Shown in pieces: positions 59,654-64,000 of a stretch of 64,000 bases of DNA (within the stretch, counting starts at the first letter, position 1; every line of letters begins with the position of its first letter). Source of the stretch: Thermasporomyces composti (GTDB taxonomy: Bacteria > Actinomycetota > Actinomycetes > Propionibacteriales > Actinopolymorphaceae); contig NZ_QTUC01000001.1 in assembly GCF_003386795.1 (NCBI RefSeq), forward strand, positions 1,922,001 to 1,986,000, in the 5' to 3' direction. Below the pieces are notes generated by a model that was not told the DNA's origin, did not search any database, and saw only the letters and a program-made list of their open reading frames with translations. Both the position numbers and the translations under genes were made by a program.

Positions 59654-62014
59654 GTGGACAACCCCGACACCAGTCCTCGCCCGACGGGACAGCCTGACCT
59701 GTCTCGACGCTCGGTTCTGCGTGGCGGCGCCGCGCTCGGTGCCGCTGTCGGCATGACGAGCGTGTCGGGTCCCGCGACGGCGGCGCCGGGCACCACGCGT
59801 AGCCCTCGTCTCGTGCTCGCTCACGGTGGTCACACGGCGTACCGCATCGTCGTTGGCACCGCGGAAGGTCCCGTCGTCCGCCACGCGGCCGACGAGCTCG
59901 CGGCGTACCTGCGCGAGATCACCTCCGCGACCTTCCCCGTGGTCGTGACCGACGAGCTCCCAGACTCCGACCATCTGCTGGTCGTCGGCCGTCACAACGC
60001 CGTCGCCGCCGGATTCGCCATCGACGCCAACGACCTGTCCGACGACGGATTCGCACTCCGCACCTTCGACCCAAGGCGAGCTGGCCCAGGTCGAAGTGTG
60101 CTGATCGCCGGCGCGAGCGACCGAGGAACCCTGTACGGCGTCTACTGGGTGCTCGACCGACTCTGCGGCGTGCGCTGGTTCGCTCCCGACCACACGGTCG
60201 TCCCGAAGCGGCGACGCCTCGCACTACGCGTGGACGACTTGAACGGCGATCACACGCCGCGCTTCCGTTTTCGTGAGGTCTTTGCCGCCGATGGCGTCGA
60301 CCCGGCGTACCGGCAGCACAACCTGCTCAACGGGAGCAGCCACCACGTCCGCGACCTCCCGGTGCCGGCCGAGATCGATACCTGGTCGGACTACTGGCCC
60401 TACGAGGCGCACAACTTCCACCACATCGTGACCGACCAGGACCTCTGGGCCGGCGGGCAGCTCAAGGCCATGCATCCGGCCACCCGCGAGCAGGCCGCCG
60501 TCGAGCTCGTCCGGCGCATCGAGGCCAAGGTGGCCAACGGACGCGACGCGTCCTACGGCTTCAGCCAGATGGACTGGGGGTGGACTCCGGACCCGGACAG
60601 CCAGACGTTCGCCGACGCCCACGGTGGCGCACTGTCGGCACCCATCATCGACATGCTCAACGACGTCGTCGCTCGAGTGCGGGAGCGGATTCCGCAGGCC
60701 CGCCTTGGAACCCTGGCGTACCAGTTCTCGTTCCAACCGCCCACGGACCTGCCGGTGAGCGAGCACGTCGTCATCACCGCCGCGCCGATCGAGGCGGACT
60801 TCGCCCATCCGCTCATCAGTGCTCGCAACGAGGCGATCGGATCCGGCCTCGAAACCTGGGCAAGGCTTTCCGCCAACGTGGTCGTCTGGACGTACAACAC
60901 CAACTTCCAGAACTACCTGCTGCCCTTCCCCAACTGGTGGGCGATGTGTTCCTCAGTCCGCCAGCTCGCCGAGCTCGGCGTCCAGGGGTACTTCGGTCAA
61001 GGCGCGTGGGACAACGGCGGCGGCGCAGAGCTCGCTCACCTTCGCCTCTGGGTGCTGGCTCGGCTGCTGTGGGATCCGGACCTGGACGCGGACGCGTTGA
61101 TCAGGGAGTTCCTGGACGGCTACTACGGCGCGGCCGGTAAGGACGTCTACGCCTACATGCGGCTGCTAGCCGCTGCGGTCGAGGAGACTGGAGCCGCCCT
61201 GCCCTGCTTCATCTCCACCCTCGCGCCTCCGTACCTCACCTTCGACGTCGTGCGACGGGCGGACGCGCTCCTCGACCGGGCGGAGCGAAAGGTACGTCAC
61301 GATCCGACCCTGCTCCGCCACGTCCAGATCCTGCGACTGGGCCTCGACATGGTGATCCTGCTGCGTCGCAACGCGTTCCACCGTGCGGCGAAGGACGAGG
61401 GCGTCTCATGGGACCCCGACCTGGATCGCCGGATCGCCCGCTTCAACGCCGCGCTCGACGCCTCCGGGATGACAGCCTTCCGGGAAGAGCTCGGCGGTAA
61501 GGGCCTTGGTAATCCGGAGTGGCTGCGAACGCTGGCGAGCCTCCGCCCGGCACCGGCGGCGCCGCCACCTGAGGTCATCGGCCGACCGGACTCAGAGTGG
61601 ATCGACTACCAGGAGCTGGACTTCACCCTCTGGCCGCTCACCACGTGGGTCGTCGAGGACGAGAAGGCGTCCAGTGGCTACGCCGTACGCATGCCGGGTA
61701 ACACCCCTGACTGGGGCGTGCAGGTGCCGCTTTCCCTGTTGCCCCGTAACGGTGCGTGGCGCCTGTACGCGGTGGTCCGTGCCGAGACCAACGGGGCCGA
61801 CTCCACGGCGCCGGCACTGACGGTCGGTGTGTATCCACCGTTCGGCAACGAGATCACCGTCTTGGTCGGTGAACTGTCGGATGGCGAGTACCACACGGTG
61901 GAGCTCCCCGGCAGCTACCGGCACGACAGCGCGGACATGCTCTGGGTCGCGCCGCCCAACTCCGACCAAGTGCGCTACGTCTACGTCGACCGGGTGTTCG
62001 CGATCAAGGCGTGA
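59654..62014 (+). CDS. Secreted DUF4838 glycosidase-like protein
   Basis: 786 residues. A Tat signal (LSRRSVLRGGAALGA) leads into a GH67/GH20-like N-terminal domain (AYRIVVGTAEGPVVRHAADELAAYL, GTLYGVYWVLDRLCGVRWFAP). The DUF4838 TIM-barrel-like domain (about 190-560) contains SYGFSQMDWGWTPD and LGVQGYFGQGAWDNGGGAEL. A C-terminal beta sandwich (about 640-786) ends the protein. Members are associated with glycan breakdown and are thought to be uronidase or glycosidase-like. The GTG start has AAGGGGG upstream. Confidence 0.85.
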   Translation: MDNPDTSPRPTGQPDLSRRSVLRGGAALGAAVGMTSVSGPATAAPGTTRSPRLVLAHGGHTAYRIVVGTAEGPVVRHAADELAAYLREITSATFPVVVTDELPDSDHLLVVGRHNAVAAGFAIDANDLSDDGFALRTFDPRRAGPGRSVLIAGASDRGTLYGVYWVLDRLCGVRWFAPDHTVVPKRRRLALRVDDLNGDHTPRFRFREVFAADGVDPAYRQHNLLNGSSHHVRDLPVPAEIDTWSDYWPYEAHNFHHIVTDQDLWAGGQLKAMHPATREQAAVELVRRIEAKVANGRDASYGFSQMDWGWTPDPDSQTFADAHGGALSAPIIDMLNDVVARVRERIPQARLGTLAYQFSFQPPTDLPVSEHVVITAAPIEADFAHPLISARNEAIGSGLETWARLSANVVVWTYNTNFQNYLLPFPNWWAMCSSVRQLAELGVQGYFGQGAWDNGGGAELAHLRLWVLARLLWDPDLDADALIREFLDGYYGAAGKDVYAYMRLLAAAVEETGAALPCFISTLAPPYLTFDVVRRADALLDRAERKVRHDPTLLRHVQILRLGLDMVILLRRNAFHRAAKDEGVSWDPDLDRRIARFNAALDASGMTAFREELGGKGLGNPEWLRTLASLRPAPAAPPPEVIGRPDSEWIDYQELDFTLWPLTTWVVEDEKASSGYAVRMPGNTPDWGVQVPLSLLPRNGAWRLYAVVRAETNGADSTAPALTVGVYPPFGNEITVLVGELSDGEYHTVELPGSYRHDSADMLWVAPPNSDQVRYVYVDRVFAIKA

Positions 62015-62036
62015 CGCCGGCTGAGGAGGACCGACG

Positions 62037-62963
62037 TCAGCCCACGCCGCTGAGCGTCTCCACGATGCGAGCACAGCGGACGGGATCGATGGTGAGGCCG
62101 TTCGCCAGTCCCCACAGCCAGTAGTCGACCGACCGGACGATCGTCCACGCACGCGCCAGGTCCCAGTCCAAGTCGGCAGACTTCACGATGAGATCGAGAC
62201 TGCGGAGCAGACCGCGCTCGCCGTCCATGTCGTCCAAGCGCCACCACAACAGCTGGGCGACGCCGTACTCCGGAACGCCGACCACGACGCGAGGGTCGAT
62301 CGCCAGCCACGGTTCCCGCTCGCCGGCGAGGATGTTCTCGTCGTGCAAGTCGTAGTTGACAAGGAGCTCGTCACTGACGGTCGCCACCTGCCGGGCGAGG
62401 TCGCGCGCCAGGTCGAGCACGTGCGCGGGGATCGGATGGCCCAGCGACGCGGACCGCGTGTGCGAGGAGTCGATGAAGTTGAGAGCGAGCGCCTGGGTCG
62501 TCGGCAAGGTCGCGACGGAGAGCTTGTCCCACCGCCCCGTCGTACTCGAGAGCGGGATGGCCAGGCGTCGCAGGAGTCCCGCCGCGATGGTGAGCGCCTC
62601 GTCCAGTGGCACGGCACGCAAGGAGCGCGAGCTGTCGAGCCGCTCCAGCAGCAACGCGCCGTCCTCGACGGATGCGTCGATGAGCCGCACCACACCACGG
62701 CCGTCCCACAGGCGCAGACAGAGCATTTGCGCCTTCAGCTCCTCGTCCAGCCACGCGACCTTCAACACGTACGGCACGCCCTCGCGTAGGACGGGGACGG
62801 CGATACCGTTTGCGCCGTGCATCAGCTCGCCATCGATGCGTAGCGACCAGCGTGCGCACAACGTCTCCACCAACGCTGGCAGGGATTCGGCCCATGCCCG
62901 GCCAGCGGCGCCTTCACGGGTAACCCGGGTGTACTCGAAAAAGGACGGCGGAAGTGTGAGCAC
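62037..62963 (-). CDS. Aminoglycoside/hydroxyurea antibiotic-resistance-type kinase
   Basis: 308 residues from GTG 62963; a longer in-frame start at 63143 has no supporting codon bias. Family marks are SLRIDGELMHGANGIAVPV and YVLKVAWLDEEL (ATP-binding Lys), the catalytic loop VNYDLHDENILAGER (D, H, N in place), and LAIDPRVVVG. Members include streptomycin 6-phosphotransferases and hydroxyurea phosphotransferase, but many chromosomal copies have unknown targets. It converges on the DUF4838 gene. Confidence 0.85.
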   Translation of the reverse strand: MLTLPPSFFEYTRVTREGAAGRAWAESLPALVETLCARWSLRIDGELMHGANGIAVPVLREGVPYVLKVAWLDEELKAQMLCLRLWDGRGVVRLIDASVEDGALLLERLDSSRSLRAVPLDEALTIAAGLLRRLAIPLSSTTGRWDKLSVATLPTTQALALNFIDSSHTRSASLGHPIPAHVLDLARDLARQVATVSDELLVNYDLHDENILAGEREPWLAIDPRVVVGVPEYGVAQLLWWRLDDMDGERGLLRSLDLIVKSADLDWDLARAWTIVRSVDYWLWGLANGLTIDPVRCARIVETLSGVG

Positions 62964-63145
62964 GTTTCCATCCTGGCAGACGGACCGAGGGCGGAGATGA
63001 GCATGACGGCGTGACTCGTCCCCCGATGGGCGGACCGTCTTCAGCGTGTCACCAGGTGTGTTGGGGCTACTCGCGGGTATGGGGAGGCTCATTGCCTGAC
63101 CGTCGATGAGAACTGGCGCGGGCGAGTGCGGCGAAGGAGACAATC

Positions 63146-63706
63146 GTGCCGGAACGCAACACAGTCCTGCGCGCCATGCACGACATCGGACTGGCGGCCT
63201 GGTTCGGCGGCTCGATGATGGGCGTCACGGGCCTGAACCCAGCGGCCGAGGAACAGGAACCCTCCCAGGTCGAAGCCGCCCGGATGGCGAGCGCCGGTTG
63301 GTCGAAGTGGACTCCGATCAACGCGGCGGCCATCGGCCTCCATCTGGTCGGTGCGGTCGGGATCGCAGCGGCGAACCGACACCGGATCGTCAAGCAGAAA
63401 GGCGTCCTTGCCTCCACGATCGCCAAGACCGCTCTCACCGGCGCCGCCCTCGCGGCCACCGCCTACGCTCGCAAGCTCGGGAAGAAGATCGAGATGGCGA
63501 GCTCACCAGACCAGGAGACGGCCGCCAAGGCCGACCAGTATCCGGTCGACGTGGAGGCGGCACAAAAGCAGCTCAGCGTGGTCCAGTGGACTGTCCCCGC
63601 GCTCACCGGAGCGGTCGAGGTGCTCAACTCGCTGCACGGCGAGCAGCAACGGCCGTCCCAGCAGGGCGCTGGCATCTTCCGCCGACTCATGCCGGCGGTC
63701 GGATAA
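63146..63706 (+). CDS. Membrane-associated hypothetical protein
   Basis: 186 residues from GTG 63146 with GAAGGAG upstream. It has three hydrophobic segments (IGLAAWFGGSMMGVTGL, AAIGLHLVGAVGIAAA, ALTGAALAATAYA) and a C-terminal tail with QKQLSVVQWTVPALTGAVEVLNS. The layout recalls small actinomycete proteins of unknown role. A weak hairpin (ACCAAGC/GCTTGGT, 63710-63737) follows. Confidence 0.65.
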   Translation: MPERNTVLRAMHDIGLAAWFGGSMMGVTGLNPAAEEQEPSQVEAARMASAGWSKWTPINAAAIGLHLVGAVGIAAANRHRIVKQKGVLASTIAKTALTGAALAATAYARKLGKKIEMASSPDQETAAKADQYPVDVEAAQKQLSVVQWTVPALTGAVEVLNSLHGEQQRPSQQGAGIFRRLMPAVG

Positions 63707-63766
63707 GAAACCAAGCGACACGGTCGTCAGGCTTGGTGACTGGGTGGCGGCGCGTGACGCCCGACG

Positions 63767-64000
63767 TCACTCGGGCTCGGATTTTCGACGTCGGCTGCGA
63801 GCGCGCCGCTTCCCCTCGTGCATGGCCTGGACGCGGGCCACAGGGAGAGCGCGACCCTCGTCGATCAAGTCAGCGTCCAGTCGTTGTGGCGCGGGCATCT
63901 CCTCCGCCCAGGGGTCGCGATCCACGAGCAACCCGACCGCGGTGCGGATCGTGAAGTCGGCTGGTACGACGCGATCGACCTCGCCCCAGGCCACCGGGAA
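63767..64000 (-). CDS. LigD-like polymerase-domain protein, C-terminal part (5' beyond window)
   Basis: The frame is open to the right window edge; 77 residues are visible. FPVAWGEVDRVVPADFTIRTAV and RDPWAEE match the ending of LigD polymerase domains (the gene at 13676 has TPLTWAEV, EDYTIETV and GDPWEGM at the same place). The basic tail (RRARSRRRK) is short. This is therefore the second LigD-family polymerase in the window. Confidence 0.65.
   Translation of the reverse strand, partial: FPVAWGEVDRVVPADFTIRTAVGLLVDRDPWAEEMPAPQRLDADLIDEGRALPVARVQAMHEGKRRARSRRRKSEPE

Noticed and set aside
1-64000. tRNA, rRNA, CRISPR arrays, riboswitches
   Set aside because: No cloverleaf, repeat-spacer array or known riboswitch core was recognised by eye; a covariance-model search would be needed to exclude small RNAs.

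Overview
This window is GC-rich DNA in which nearly every gene uses G or C at the third codon position, with GTG starts, purine-rich Shine-Dalgarno sites and several apparently leaderless genes. Together with F420-type PPOX oxidoreductases, a DUF574 methyltransferase, an XRE regulator beside a DUF397-like gene, a HelD ATPase and LigD-type polymerases, this points to an actinomycete. The many secreted glycan-degrading proteins would suit a soil or compost saprophyte such as an Actinopolymorpha/Thermasporomyces-type organism. The genus is a guess; no rRNA or tRNA gene is present to test it.

Layout. 1-4.5 kb: an MFS permease, a zinc alcohol dehydrogenase, an aldehyde dehydrogenase and a LysR regulator form a small catabolic operon. 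4.6-7.4 kb: a PPOX/SnoaL-like pair, a PadR regulator with tandem operator-like repeats, and a helix-hairpin-helix membrane protein. 7.6-13.7 kb: two large Tat-type secreted polysaccharide-active proteins and a Gfo/Idh/MocA oxidoreductase. 13.7-16.5 kb: a LigD-like polymerase, a 2H phosphoesterase and small unknowns. 17-22.6 kb: a secreted 5'-nucleotidase and a GH84 hexosaminidase with carbohydrate-binding domains. 22.7-29.2 kb: GNAT, methyltransferase, then a sulfatase with a complete sugar ABC importer. 29.5-38.9 kb: mixed housekeeping and stress genes, including an MFS drug exporter next to a rifampin-phosphotransferase-like enzyme.

38.9-41.7 kb is accessory in character: a frameshifted DUF397 gene, three small overlapping genes, a divergent XRE regulator with a 13-bp tandem repeat in front of it, and a solo hairpin resembling an IS200/IS605 end. 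41.7-46.1 kb holds a four-gene operon: APH-like kinase, aldehyde dehydrogenase, tartrate/isopropylmalate-type dehydrogenase, and an aldolase that closely resembles sulfofructose-phosphate aldolase YihT, including the aligned Schiff-base lysine and sulfonate-binding arginine. 46.3-51.7 kb: a rhamnogalacturonan-lyase-like accessory protein, PhoD, a DinB-like protein and a frameshifted GH36 alpha-galactosidase. 51.9-56.3 kb: a small membrane protein, an unusual Trp-rich metalloprotease, a gene fragment, an MFS protein and a possible ADP-ribosyltransferase-fold protein. 56.5-64 kb: HelD, an SDR, a secreted DUF4838 protein, a second APH-like kinase and the tail of a second LigD-like polymerase.

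The strongest leads for something undescribed are the YihT-like aldolase operon, the Trp-rich HELGH metalloprotease, the apparently permuted beta domains in the two neighbouring secreted proteins at 7.6-12.5 kb, and the decayed DUF397/XRE locus. No CRISPR array, complete insertion sequence or prophage was seen.
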